A DNA stretch of 64,000 bases from Lentilactobacillus kisonensis DSM 19906 = JCM 15041 (GCF_001434135.1 NZ_AZEB01000004.1:62001-126000), one strand, 5' to 3'. Counted from the stretch's first letter, positions 40,717-49,571 are shown. Numbers and translations: made by a program. The notes: generated by a model not told the origin, from the letters alone.

Positions 40717-40885
40717 TCCTCTAATTAATATTATCAGTGATTGTCGATCACCTGATATCTATTAATTACGGAGAAATTAGTTGATTCATTTTTAGTGGGC
40801 AGTCTGCTATAAGGTTTGACACGAAATTGATGATTAGTCTATCGCTCTCAATAAGGTTTTAAAACAACCGTTACTTGAAGAACTT

Positions 40886-41716
40886 CTATGGATAAATCGA
40901 CATGCTACCAACGTAGAAATCTTGCCCGCCAACGTAGTACCTAACGGAAATGTCGACATTCCCACCAACATTCTTATTTTGTGACGGGATCATCGTTGCC
41001 AGATAATGGTTGGTCTTAGTCATTTTTAGGAGATACTGGTATTTACCAGTGTTGCTGATTTTGGTCATTGGTAAGCCGAATACTGCTGATTTCGTGTAAA
41101 AGTAGGATGTATTGCCTTTTTTGACAAACTTTTGCAGTTTCGCGTAATCAGCTGGTTTGGCATCACCGTCCGTGTAGATGTTTATTCCGGTGAAGTATTC
41201 CAAGTAACCGTCATCAGTGACCCGAAAGGCATTTTGCTTCTGCACGGCTGGACTCGTTGAGGGTGCCTTGTTGCCCTCCCAGACGTAGGGATCTCGAACA
41301 TAGTTATCGGGTGTTTTGGTATAAGCTAAGTAATTTGGCACCTTCACTTTCTTGAAGAGCTGTTTTTTGGCCCAAATATAGGTGGTTATCTGCTGGTTAT
41401 GCTTTGATTCGACAACCGATTTTCTGAGCGGCCAGCGAAGGTTGTTCATATTAATGGTTACGTAGGGCTTGCCAGTTTTAACCCCCTTACCAATTGAGCC
41501 AGCGTTAAAAACGGTTCCCTTTGGAATGGTGATGGGGACGTCCTTAAAATAACTATTGGTGGTATGAATGGTTTGCTTGGTTTCTAAATAAAGATTGTGA
41601 GACTTGCTGGTTAAATATTGTGAACTTGCGGATGTTACTGTGGTTAGGCCGATTGTTGCTAGCAGAACGGTTGTGATTGCGAGACAAGTCGCTTTAATTT
41701 GGTTTAATAGGCTCAA
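40886..41716 (-). CDS. Secreted protein, tandem paralogue 2
   Basis: A 276-residue exported protein. The signal peptide has a hydrophobic TCLAITTVLLATIGLTTVT core ending near TSASS. The mature part starts with a segment resembling lactobacillar SLAP-like repeats (ITIPKGTVFNAGSIGKGVKTGKPYVTI, LRWPLRKSVVES) and continues with VTDDGYLEYFTGI and a beta-rich C-terminus. These landmarks recur in the same order in the neighbouring protein (41729-42547). The start is TTG with AGGAG 8 nt upstream; that ribosome site sits on the stop of the preceding gene, so translation is coupled. No anchoring motif was seen; function unknown. Confidence 0.78.
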   Translation of the reverse strand: MSLLNQIKATCLAITTVLLATIGLTTVTSASSQYLTSKSHNLYLETKQTIHTTNSYFKDVPITIPKGTVFNAGSIGKGVKTGKPYVTINMNNLRWPLRKSVVESKHNQQITTYIWAKKQLFKKVKVPNYLAYTKTPDNYVRDPYVWEGNKAPSTSPAVQKQNAFRVTDDGYLEYFTGINIYTDGDAKPADYAKLQKFVKKGNTSYFYTKSAVFGLPMTKISNTGKYQYLLKMTKTNHYLATMIPSQNKNVGGNVDISVRYYVGGQDFYVGSMSIYP

Positions 41717-41728
41717 TTTGAATTCTCC

Positions 41729-42547
41729 TTATTGATGGAAAATAGTGATACTGTTCGGTTCGTACCAATCTTCCTTATTAATTCTTGAAATCCAGCTGGT
41801 GAGGACTTTTTGAACGTTATCTTCATTGGGGATAACCGTGATCGTGCCGGCGGAAGTTCCCTGAATCGTCAATTGAAAGTGGTCAGCTGATAATTTCACA
41901 AATGGGAGCTGGGCAATGTCATCCTTGAAGTTTAAAATCGTTCGGCCGCTTGAGACTGGATGAGTCGCACTTTGGACCTTCACGCTCGCAGTTGGTTGCG
42001 GTGAAATGTTAAAGACAAACGGCATGTTTTCGTAGTATTCAAAGTAACCATCAGTGGTTACTCGAATTCTCGTGCCGGTTTGAGAAGCATAATCAACTGG
42101 GATTCGAGAGTCCTTCCAAAGGTTGCCAGTTTCAGTTTTAACTTTCTTTAATGACCGCTTACCATCGGATTGAGCGGCGAAGTAGTCTAAATAAACTGGC
42201 TTTTTGATTTCTTTGAAGTTGGCCGTTGTGGCTGGCAGCCAACGGGTGATTGTACTAGTACTTTTGGCGGATAAAAGTGGCTTTCTTAAGTGATAGCTTA
42301 AACGCTCAACGTCAGTGTAGAGATACTTTCGCCCCGAGACGGTTTTGACACCAGCAACTTGAAGTGGTGTGTTCTTGGGAATGGTTAAGTTGACCTGCTT
42401 TTTACTATTAGTGGTCTTGATCGCTTGCTTGGTGATCACAAAGCTGTTCTTGATAATTTTAGCCTGGACCGGTTGTGCTTGAAGCAAGGTGATACCAAAT
42501 AGCAGCAACGCCCCAGTTGTGAGTTTAACTTTTGTTTTTAGTTTCAA
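41729..42547 (-). CDS. Secreted protein, tandem paralogue 1
   Basis: A 272-residue exported protein, first gene of a two-gene unit. Signal peptide MKLKTKVKLTTGALLLFGIT with cleavage near VQAK. It shares with its neighbour the landmarks LTIPKNTPLQVAGVKTVSGRKYLYT, LSYHLRKPLLSAKSTSTIT, PVYLDYFA, VTTDGYFEYYENM and a beta-rich end, so the two arose by an old duplication. GGAGGTTGTT precedes the ATG. No LPxTG, lipobox or transmembrane anchor; both products are probably released or bound through the SLAP-like part. Function unknown. Confidence 0.78.
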   Translation of the reverse strand: MKLKTKVKLTTGALLLFGITLLQAQPVQAKIIKNSFVITKQAIKTTNSKKQVNLTIPKNTPLQVAGVKTVSGRKYLYTDVERLSYHLRKPLLSAKSTSTITRWLPATTANFKEIKKPVYLDYFAAQSDGKRSLKKVKTETGNLWKDSRIPVDYASQTGTRIRVTTDGYFEYYENMPFVFNISPQPTASVKVQSATHPVSSGRTILNFKDDIAQLPFVKLSADHFQLTIQGTSAGTITVIPNEDNVQKVLTSWISRINKEDWYEPNSITIFHQ

Positions 42548-42586
42548 ATGAACAACCTCCTCTATTGGGTCAATTGTATCATGAAA

Positions 42587-42634
42587 ATGGTGCCTACCTG
42601 AAACCGACTCAGTTCGGTTTCAGGTAGGCACCAT
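42587..42634 (-). terminator. Perfect 21-bp inverted repeat after pgm
   Basis: Arms 42587-42607 and 42614-42634 are exact reverse complements (ATGGTGCCTACCTGAAACCG...) with a 6-nt loop. On the minus strand TTTT follows directly, so it probably ends the pgm transcript. The stem is far longer than needed for termination. Confidence 0.75.
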
Positions 42635-42660
42635 CGTTAGATTGAATTCAAAAATAGTGG

Positions 42661-44406
42661 TTAATTATTAACTAACTTAGCGATCAGCTTATCCAGCTCA
42701 TCCACGTACTGTTTCAGTTTTGCATCCACAGCAGCCTGGCTCTTATCGACCACTTCAATGTAGAACTTCACTTTTGGCTCGGTTCCAGAAGGCCGAACAG
42801 CAACCCAAGTTTCATCATCTAACCAATATTTTAAAACGTTAGACTTAGGTAATGAAATGACTGACTTGCTGCCATCCTTGTCAGTGAGTTCTGAGGACTG
42901 GTAGTCGGCGTGGCTAGTAACCTTGTGGCCGTTAAGTTCAGTTAGCGGATTGTTGCGTAACTCTGACATAATGTGGGCCATCTTATCCTTGCCATCGAGG
43001 CCGTCAAATTCTTTAGCGATCGTCTTCTCAGCGTAGTAGCCATACTTCTTGAACATTTCTTGAACGCCGTCGTACAATGTCTTGCCCTGGCTCTTATAGT
43101 AGGCAGCCACTTCAGCCAGCAATAGAACAGTCTGAATCGCATCCTTATCCCGGACAAATGGTTTGATTAAGTAGCCAAAGCTCTCTTCAAAGCCAAATAG
43201 GAAAGTGTGATCATGTTCCGTTTCGTAATGGTGAATGGCTTCGGCGATAAACTTAAACCCAGTCAAAACGTTGTTAGTTGCAACGCCAAATGAAGCTGCA
43301 ATCTTAACCGCCAAATCAGTTGAAACAATTGATTTAACAATGGTTCCGTTGGCTGGTAATTCATTGGCATTCTTCTTAGCAGTCAAAATATAGTTCAAAA
43401 GCACACTCGCGATTTGGTTACCACTTAATAATTGGTAATTACCGTCAGGTTGGCGAACTGCGCATCCCAAGCGATCAGCATCCGGATCCGAGGCGATCAA
43501 CACGTCGGCCTCCACCTTTTTACCGAGTTCCTTGGCTAGGTCAAAAGCCTGTGGGAATTCGGGATTTGGAAACGGCGTGGTTGGAAATTCAGGGTCAGCG
43601 ATGGTTTGTTCCGGTACAACGACATAGTTCTTAAAGCCGGCTTCTTCAAGGGCCCGTCTGGCGATGACTTTTCCAGTTCCGTGAAGTGGCGTATAGACAA
43701 ATTTCATGTTAGCGCCGACTTTTTTGATGAGGTCTAAGTCAATGTTAACCGTTTTGACTTTTGCAAGGTAGGCTTGGTCAACGTCTTCACCAATTAGGTT
43801 CATGATCTTAGCTTCCCGGAGTTCCTGTTCGGGGGTCACCTTGATGGCAAATAAGTCGCTGTTTTTGCGAATGTATGATGTAATTAAATCGGATTCCTTA
43901 GGTGGCATCTGACCGCCGTCCTGGCCGTAAATCTTAAAGCCATTGTACTGCTTTGGGTTATGGCTGGCGGTAATCATGATGCCAGCGTAAGTATGGAGAT
44001 GGCGGACCGCAAAGGATAGTTCTGGGGTAGGGCGGATATCGTCAAAGACAAAGGTGGGAATGTGATGATAACCCAATACCTTAGCGGATTCATGGGCAAA
44101 TTCCTTTGAGTGGTAACGTGAATCAAAACTGATGGCGACCCCGCGCTTTCGAGTGGCTTCATCCAACGTATCCATAAATGAAGCGAGCCCTTCTGCGGCT
44201 TGACGGACGGTGAAAATATTCATCCGATTCGTACCGGCACCGAGAATTCCCCGCATTCCGGCAGTACCAAATGATAGGAACGTGCCAAATGCATCTTCTT
44301 GTTTATCTGAATCAGTTTTCATTTGATCTAAATCAAGCAAAATATCTGCTGGTAAATGAGCTTGTTGCTGCCATTGCTGGTAAACAGCTTCAATTGTGTC
44401 TTTCAC
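42661..44406 (-). CDS. pgm: Alpha-phosphoglucomutase / phosphohexomutase
   Basis: A 581-residue enzyme interconverting glucose 1-phosphate and glucose 6-phosphate, feeding UDP-glucose and wall polysaccharides or entering glycolysis from alpha-glucans. Family landmarks: FGTAGMRGILGAGTNRMN, the phosphoserine loop MITASHNPKQYNGFKIYG, the metal loop LIASDPDADRLG, the sugar-binding GFKFIAEAIH with GFEESFGYL, and the phosphate-binding RPSGTEPKVKFY near the end. Length fits the PgcA-like group of Firmicutes. AGGGAGGGT precedes the ATG. A consensus promoter at 44592-44564 starts the transcript so that its leader consists almost entirely of a GTGAGC hairpin element. Confidence 0.95.
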   Translation of the reverse strand: MKDTIEAVYQQWQQQAHLPADILLDLDQMKTDSDKQEDAFGTFLSFGTAGMRGILGAGTNRMNIFTVRQAAEGLASFMDTLDEATRKRGVAISFDSRYHSKEFAHESAKVLGYHHIPTFVFDDIRPTPELSFAVRHLHTYAGIMITASHNPKQYNGFKIYGQDGGQMPPKESDLITSYIRKNSDLFAIKVTPEQELREAKIMNLIGEDVDQAYLAKVKTVNIDLDLIKKVGANMKFVYTPLHGTGKVIARRALEEAGFKNYVVVPEQTIADPEFPTTPFPNPEFPQAFDLAKELGKKVEADVLIASDPDADRLGCAVRQPDGNYQLLSGNQIASVLLNYILTAKKNANELPANGTIVKSIVSTDLAVKIAASFGVATNNVLTGFKFIAEAIHHYETEHDHTFLFGFEESFGYLIKPFVRDKDAIQTVLLLAEVAAYYKSQGKTLYDGVQEMFKKYGYYAEKTIAKEFDGLDGKDKMAHIMSELRNNPLTELNGHKVTSHADYQSSELTDKDGSKSVISLPKSNVLKYWLDDETWVAVRPSGTEPKVKFYIEVVDKSQAAVDAKLKQYVDELDKLIAKLVNN

Positions 44407-44430
44407 GACATGACCCTCCCTGGTTAATAA

Positions 44431-44551
44431 GTGAGCAGATCCAAGCGGTTAGAAGTCTGCACAGAAGTTCTTGCCAACAGAAATTACTTTTTTAAAGATT
44501 TTTGTTGGTGGTACTTGTGAGCAGACTTTTACTCAGAAGAGCAATCCTTTA
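44431..44551 (+). repeat. GTGAGC hairpin element, copy 12 (forms the pgm leader)
   Basis: Divergent copy, GTGAGCAGATCCAAGCGG ... AGCAATCCTTTA. Pairs: AGTCTGC/GCAGACT, CCAACAGAAAT / ATTTTTGTTGG. Its GTGAGC end is 24 bp from the pgm start codon and its other end lies at the predicted transcription start. Confidence 0.82.
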
Positions 44552-44563
44552 TAATTCAATTTC

Positions 44564-44592
44564 ATTATAGAAATTAGTTGGGCTAACGTCAA
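44564..44592 (-). promoter_or_regulatory. pgm promoter
   Basis: On the minus strand TTGACG (44592-44587), 17-bp spacer, TATAAT (44569-44564). Transcription should start near 44557, immediately before hairpin copy 12. Confidence 0.8.
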
Positions 44593-44716
44593 CAAGTTTA
44601 CTACCCAAAAACGTTAATATAACGGAATATCCTTGACTTATCAAGGCAAACAAAAGATAATTATTTTAGTAAATTAACTAAATTTATTCGTAGTCAATTA
44701 AATTGAGAATTATTTT

Positions 44717-44837
44717 GAGGACAGCTGCGCAAAGCAGAAACTTCCACATAAGCACCTCTGACAAAAATCCCCCAAAACCAGGGATTTCTGTCAGAGGAGA
44801 CTTATGTTCCAGTTTCTAAGCGCTTTGCTTCGCTCAC
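44717..44837 (-). repeat. GTGAGC hairpin element, copy 13
   Basis: Reverse-oriented copy from GAGGACAGCT to CGCTCAC. Pairs: GCAAAGC/GCTTTGC, AGAAACT/AGTTTCT, CATAAG/CTTATG, CCTCTGACA/TGTCAGAGG. Confidence 0.9.
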
Positions 44838-44843
44838 TGATTT

Positions 44844-44962
44844 GAGGACAGCTACGTCAGGCAGAAACTTCCATATAAGCACCTTGGTCAAAAATCCCAA
44901 AACCAGGGATTTCTAACCAAGGAGACTTATATTCCAGTTTCTAACCGCCTGACTTCGCTCAC
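44844..44962 (-). repeat. GTGAGC hairpin element, copy 14 (adjacent to a regulator's ribosome site)
   Basis: Reverse-oriented copy. Pairs: GTCAGGC/GCCTGAC, AGAAACT/AGTTTCT, TATAAG/CTTATA, CCTTGGT/ACCAAGG. It ends at 44962 and the regulator's ribosome site AGGAAGG begins two bases later. Confidence 0.9.
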
Positions 44963-44977
44963 TAGGAAGGTGAAATT

Positions 44978-46003
44978 ATGGCAACCATTAAAGATATTGC
45001 ACATAAGGCTGGCGTTTCTATTACAACGGTTTCCCGCGTGCTTAATTATGATAAGTCGCTTTCGGTTAGTGACTTGACCCGCAAAAAGATTTTTCAGGCT
45101 GCAGAAGACTTGGATTATACCAAAAAGCACCGGGTTAATACCGCTAAAGACAGTATTGCCGTCGTTCAGTGGTACACCGAACAGCAGGAATTAGATGACT
45201 TGTACTACTTGTCGATTCGAATGGGCGCCGAGAAAATGGCGGACCAGCTCCACTACAAGGTTAAGCGTTACTTTGCCGGCGACTCATTATCTGACATTGA
45301 TGAAGACGTCAAAGCAATTATCGCAATTGGCAAGTTCAGCGACCAACAGATTCAGACAATGCAAAAGGGAAATCGTAACGTTGTCTTTGTGGATTTTGAT
45401 ACCCTGGCTAAGGGATATGACTGCGTTGTGACTGATTTTGATAATGCCACCAAATCCGTGTTAGCTGATTTCATCGGTAATGGCTTAAAACGGATTGGGA
45501 TGCTTTCCGGCGTTGAGTACACTAACGATCATCGCTTGAAAATTGTGGACCCCCGGCTGGAAGTCTTCCGAAATTATTTGGAGAAACAGGGGCTGTACGA
45601 TTCCCAAAACGTTTTCGTTGGGGATTATACCTTGCAGTCGGCATACGATTTGGTTAATCAGGCACTCAAAAAGGGCCATCAATTCCCGAACGCCCTGTTT
45701 GTTGCAAACGATGCCATGGCGGTGGGGGCATTGAAGGCCCTTCATGAAAATAACGTGATGGTTCCTGATGATGTGAGCCTCGTCAGCTTCAACGATACGG
45801 CGGTTGCTAAGTACGTCATCCCCGCGTTGACGGCAGTGAAAGTCAATACTGGGATGATGGGTGAGATGGCGATGCGGCTGCTGGACCAATTGAATATGAC
45901 AACTAGTGAAGAAGAAAACCGGACACCCCAAAAAGTCGTTGTCGGCAACCGACTGGTTAAGCGTGAAAGTAGCCTTAACCAAGCAGGTAAGTCACCCCGG
46001 TAG
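44978..46003 (+). CDS. LacI/GalR family transcriptional regulator
   Basis: A 341-residue complete LacI-type repressor. HTH: MATIKDIAHKAGVSITTVSRVL with the hinge helix region, then effector domain landmarks VAVVQWYTEQQ-like start, GLKRIGMLSG, NALFVANDAMAVGALKAL and VSFNDTAVAKYVIPALTAV. The N-terminal sequence is closest in style to GalR/LacR proteins of lactobacilli. No sugar genes adjoin it, so the regulon lies elsewhere (pgm is divergent, 570 bp away, and might be a target). AGGAAGG precedes the ATG. The last 29 bp overlap the 3' end of the convergent degV gene. Confidence 0.9.
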   Translation: MATIKDIAHKAGVSITTVSRVLNYDKSLSVSDLTRKKIFQAAEDLDYTKKHRVNTAKDSIAVVQWYTEQQELDDLYYLSIRMGAEKMADQLHYKVKRYFAGDSLSDIDEDVKAIIAIGKFSDQQIQTMQKGNRNVVFVDFDTLAKGYDCVVTDFDNATKSVLADFIGNGLKRIGMLSGVEYTNDHRLKIVDPRLEVFRNYLEKQGLYDSQNVFVGDYTLQSAYDLVNQALKKGHQFPNALFVANDAMAVGALKALHENNVMVPDDVSLVSFNDTAVAKYVIPALTAVKVNTGMMGEMAMRLLDQLNMTTSEEENRTPQKVVVGNRLVKRESSLNQAGKSPR

Positions 46004-46814
46004 ATTCTGGGCCAATAAAGGTTGCCATCTCGGGATTCGTAGCGACAATCGAGATTGGAACGAAGGGAAATTCCTGCGTCAGCATGTCATACAGGAACCG
46101 AGCCCGGCTATCGCTACCTGAATGTAAAATGGATAACCTGACGATGCATTGGTTATGCATTTCGGCTAATCGCGTTTCCCAGAATTTATTAATCAGCTCT
46201 TCTTTTCGACTGCGGGTGACGAAGGAAAAATCGTTGTTTGCAAACGCCAGAATATACGAAACGTTTAGCTGTTTATCAACCATCCCCCTGATTTTACCGA
46301 TGATCTTACGGTTAACCAGCTGGGGATTGTTTTGGACGGAGAAGAAAATTTGGGTGCGTTGCCTAATCTGGGTTAGTTGATCGGCAATCGCCGTCACTGA
46401 CTTCCCTCTGGCAATAGCCTTAGCGGCAGCTAACACTTGATAGGCGAGCCCCGCGGCGGTGACTTCGCTATTGATGACGGTGATATCACTGGTGGACTGC
46501 TCGGCGGCGATGGCGGCATTCCGATACGTACTGGTCAGCTTATCACTTAGATGGATCGAGATGATTTGGCTACCATCTTTACCCAGCTCATCATAAGCTG
46601 CAACTAATTCAGGAACGGTGATGTCACCAATGGTTGGCTTCACCGTGCATTTGTCAAATAGCTGCAGAAATTTTTCACTCGTGATTTTATTGACGTAACC
46701 AAATAATTTACCATCTATCAAAATTGGTGGATTCAAAACTTTGATACCATAGTTATGAACGTCCGCAGGAGATAGATGAACGGCTGAATCGGTTACGATT
46801 TTAATTGACTTCAT
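45975..46814 (-). CDS. DegV family protein (second copy)
   Basis: A 279-residue DegV/FakB-type fatty-acid-binding protein. It opens SIKIVTDSAVHLSPADV, has KLTSTYRNAAIAAEQS and GKIRGMVDKQLNVSYIL, and ends with the VTYLLG segment. The HTGxxAxG motif of typical FakB proteins is not obvious: the end reads IGPESTGVTYLLG. This matches a DegV subgroup seen in several Firmicutes. It is only distantly related to the protein at 35263-36123. Its 3' end overlaps the convergent GalR-type gene, so read-through or antisense effects are possible. Confidence 0.87.
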   Translation of the reverse strand: MKSIKIVTDSAVHLSPADVHNYGIKVLNPPILIDGKLFGYVNKITSEKFLQLFDKCTVKPTIGDITVPELVAAYDELGKDGSQIISIHLSDKLTSTYRNAAIAAEQSTSDITVINSEVTAAGLAYQVLAAAKAIARGKSVTAIADQLTQIRQRTQIFFSVQNNPQLVNRKIIGKIRGMVDKQLNVSYILAFANNDFSFVTRSRKEELINKFWETRLAEMHNQCIVRLSILHSGSDSRARFLYDMLTQEFPFVPISIVATNPEMATFIGPESTGVTYLLG

Positions 46815-46954
46815 TGAATCACCCCTTGCTTGTTATCCTCATACTATTTAATTGTATATGAAGAAATGGCTGATGGGTGGGATTTTGATAATTATTAGGA
46901 ATAAGTTCTAACTTCACAATTATCTTATGTAAATTGAGAAAGGAATGATGATTT

Positions 46955-47263
46955 GTGAAAGGTAAGTACGAGGTGTCTCAATACATTGGCGTGCCGCTAG
47001 AAACGGACGATTCAGGAAATTACCAAATTAAAACTGATGAGCAGGGTGACTTTAAGCTCCATAGTTGGCGGACCGGTAAGCATACCAAAGGAAAGTTCAA
47101 GAAAATTGGTCAGATATTCATTACCGAAAATAATTTGATGGTTGCTATTGTGAAGGTTCATCCAGTTGCGTTTAAAGATCGCCATGAGTTCACACCGTTG
47201 CAGCGGTTTACCAGTGAGATGGTAAACGATGAATTGATTAAGCGGGCAGCTGAGAAGCTGTAG
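46955..47263 (+). CDS. Hypothetical protein, 102 residues
   Basis: A small soluble protein beginning MKGKYEVSQYIGVPLETDDS and including SWRTGKHTKGKFKKIGQIFI and HEFTPLQRFTSEMVNDELIKRAAEKL. I do not recognise a family. The start is GTG with AAAGGAA about 10 nt upstream. It stands alone between the second degV gene and the S53 protease gene. Confidence 0.65.
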   Translation: MKGKYEVSQYIGVPLETDDSGNYQIKTDEQGDFKLHSWRTGKHTKGKFKKIGQIFITENNLMVAIVKVHPVAFKDRHEFTPLQRFTSEMVNDELIKRAAEKL

Positions 47264-47382
47264 TGCCGCTTCTTTTAGTGTATCCAATTGATAATTATTA
47301 GTCGTTAAGGGCATTTGGAAGGTTAAATGAGGGTAATCAAATCCTGAGATTGCTATAATAAGATTATCTTGAATGGAAAAGA

Positions 47383-49308
47383 GTGATTATTTTGAGGGGA
47401 AAGCAACTAATCATTACCGCCCTAAGTGGGTTGTTCGTTTTTGGGGTTGGGATTACAACGGCGATGAGGCCTGCGCAAGCGGCGGCGGAGAAAGCCGTTG
47501 TCAACGTTGCCTTTAAGCCAAGCAGTGAAACAGGGTTGACCAATTACGTCTACGACACGGTGGATCCAACTAGTGCCAATTTTCATCAATACTTATCACC
47601 AAGTGAATTTGCCAGTAAATTTGGGCAGTCAGATAGTTATATCAACTCTTTCAAGAACTACCTAAAGTCATATCATGTTCGCGCCTCCGCGTATCCTGGT
47701 AATCTATCACTGAAATTAACGGCAACACCGGCCAACATGCGACGGGCATTTAAGGCTAAATATGTCTCGTCTCAAAAAGAGGTCACGACTAGTTATAAGT
47801 TACCGGCAAAACTTTCATCAAAGGTGGTGGCGGTCATTGGCTTATACGTCAAAGCTCCTGCTAAAAAGGCGGTTAACAAGAAAACGCCTAAGAAGGCTAC
47901 TAAAAAAGTGGCTACCCATAAAAAAGCGGCAATAACCGCTGCTACGAGTGTTGATGTACCAACCGCTGATGCTAAGCCAAATACAAGCCTGGTAGGGAAC
48001 GCGTTTTCCAAAAAATACGGAGCAGCGAAATTCGCCAATGCTTATCAATTGAATGCTCTGTATAATAAGGGGCTTCAAGGCCAGGGTCAACGGATTGGAA
48101 TTATTAGTGCCAGTGACGTTCGCGATAGTGATCTGGTAACTTATTGGAAACAAGCTGGGGTCAACGATGATTTGAGTAGAGTTCACCATATTTATACCGT
48201 TGATTCGAAAGCACAAGCTCAAAAGGAAATGAACTTAGTCTTGAACTCACCACAAATGGAAGCCAGCATTGATGTTCAATCGGCTTCAGCGGTTGCGCCA
48301 CAGGCCGACATTGATCTGTACGTTGGCGACGTGGCAGGAACTGAGGCGACATCAACGTCATCCCATTATGGCACGTTCATGACGGCTATTTCTGATAATC
48401 AGGATAAGCAATTATCGACTAGTTTTGCACCAGGCGTTGAGGTGGCTGCTGATTGGAATGATCCCAGTGCCACAATGAAGCAGTACAGCCATGCTTTTAA
48501 TTTAATGCTTGAACAAGCTGCGGCTCAAGGGATTACTGTCTTCCGGGCAAGCGGTGATAATGGGCCAACGGTAAAGCCTAGTCCAAAAGAAAATCATCCA
48601 ATGTCGACGTCGCCGTACCAAGTGCTGGTTGGGGGCACAACGTTGCCTTATCAGAAAATCATTAATAATAAGGTGATGACGGTTTCTAAAGAACGTGCTT
48701 GGGGTGACACTTATTCAGCGAGTCCTACTGATATCAAACATGGCATCTTTGGCGGCAGTGGTGGTGGTTTTTCAGCTTTGAACCCAACCCCACGTTACCA
48801 ACAAGGGGTCCCTGGGGTTAATACGTTTAGGGCGGTTAATGACTTAACTTACCAGCAGGGCAAATTTGTTCGGACTAAGGACCCGCACATCATTCTGGGA
48901 ACGGGTAATTCTCGTAATATTCCAGATGTAGCGGGGAATGCGGATCTACGAACGGGTTACGCGATCTTTGTGTCTGGTAATAAGGTTTCATTGAAGGCAA
49001 AGACCCATCAGATTATTAAAACACCAGTTAAAATGTGGCTAGTTGATGGTGGGACGAGTTACACCTCACCACAAATGGCGGGGGCGAATGCGGTCATGAA
49101 CAGTGGCCGCCAAACGCCGATCGGTTTTTGGAACCCACAGATTTATAAGTTTGCTCAAGAAGGAGACAGCCCATTTACGGTGTTGGACAGTGCTGATAAT
49201 AACAACAACCTGTACTATACTGGTCAACCCGGGAAGTTATATAACCAAGCAACTGGGTTGGGAACGATTAATTTTGAGAAGCTGAATGAGAAGTTTGGTA
49301 GGGATTGA
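47383..49308 (+). CDS. Secreted S53 family peptidase (sedolisin/kumamolisin-like)
   Basis: A 641-residue exported serine-carboxyl peptidase, active at acid pH in this family. A signal peptide (LIITALSGLFVFGVGITTA, cleavage near AQAAA) precedes a pro-domain (TSANFHQYLSPSEFASKFG, typical Pro-kumamolisin). An unusual Lys/Ala-rich linker (about 160-185, KKTPKKATKKVATHKK) joins it to the catalytic domain. There Glu293 and Asp297 form the E-x-x-x-D pair in MEASIDVQS, the oxyanion Asp lies in ASGDNGPT, and Ser559 is in DGGTSYTSPQMAG; a calcium site is likely at the end. Start GTG at 47383 or TTG at 47392; both have partial ribosome sites. TATAAT lies at 47354-47359. No wall anchor seen, so it is probably secreted into the acidified medium for protein use. 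Confidence 0.9.
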   Translation: MIILRGKQLIITALSGLFVFGVGITTAMRPAQAAAEKAVVNVAFKPSSETGLTNYVYDTVDPTSANFHQYLSPSEFASKFGQSDSYINSFKNYLKSYHVRASAYPGNLSLKLTATPANMRRAFKAKYVSSQKEVTTSYKLPAKLSSKVVAVIGLYVKAPAKKAVNKKTPKKATKKVATHKKAAITAATSVDVPTADAKPNTSLVGNAFSKKYGAAKFANAYQLNALYNKGLQGQGQRIGIISASDVRDSDLVTYWKQAGVNDDLSRVHHIYTVDSKAQAQKEMNLVLNSPQMEASIDVQSASAVAPQADIDLYVGDVAGTEATSTSSHYGTFMTAISDNQDKQLSTSFAPGVEVAADWNDPSATMKQYSHAFNLMLEQAAAQGITVFRASGDNGPTVKPSPKENHPMSTSPYQVLVGGTTLPYQKIINNKVMTVSKERAWGDTYSASPTDIKHGIFGGSGGGFSALNPTPRYQQGVPGVNTFRAVNDLTYQQGKFVRTKDPHIILGTGNSRNIPDVAGNADLRTGYAIFVSGNKVSLKAKTHQIIKTPVKMWLVDGGTSYTSPQMAGANAVMNSGRQTPIGFWNPQIYKFAQEGDSPFTVLDSADNNNNLYYTGQPGKLYNQATGLGTINFEKLNEKFGRD

Positions 49309-49370
49309 CGAGCAATGGTGATGTGATCCTAATAAAAATAACATCAAAAGTGCTTGGTATAAGAGTTTAA

Positions 49371-49420
49371 AAAGCAGCGCAATCATTCGTAGTTGTGGAA
49401 TGGTGGCGCTGTTTGTTTGG
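49371..49420 (+). terminator. Terminator after the S53 peptidase gene
   Basis: AGCAGCGCaAtCATTC pairs with GAATGGTgGCGCTGTT, followed by TTGTTTGG. The remaining gap to 49571 shows no gene. Confidence 0.65.
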
Positions 49421-49571
49421 AATGGGAGAATTAGGGGGCATTTTAAGGTGATTTGGAAGTAGGCATTTTGTATTTAGTGATCGACATTTCTTTGCAGGAT
49501 TAGTTGATGGAAGTCTATATGTGCTTGTGTTGGTCATGGTTACTTGGTGGTTGTTCTATTTATATGTAGAT

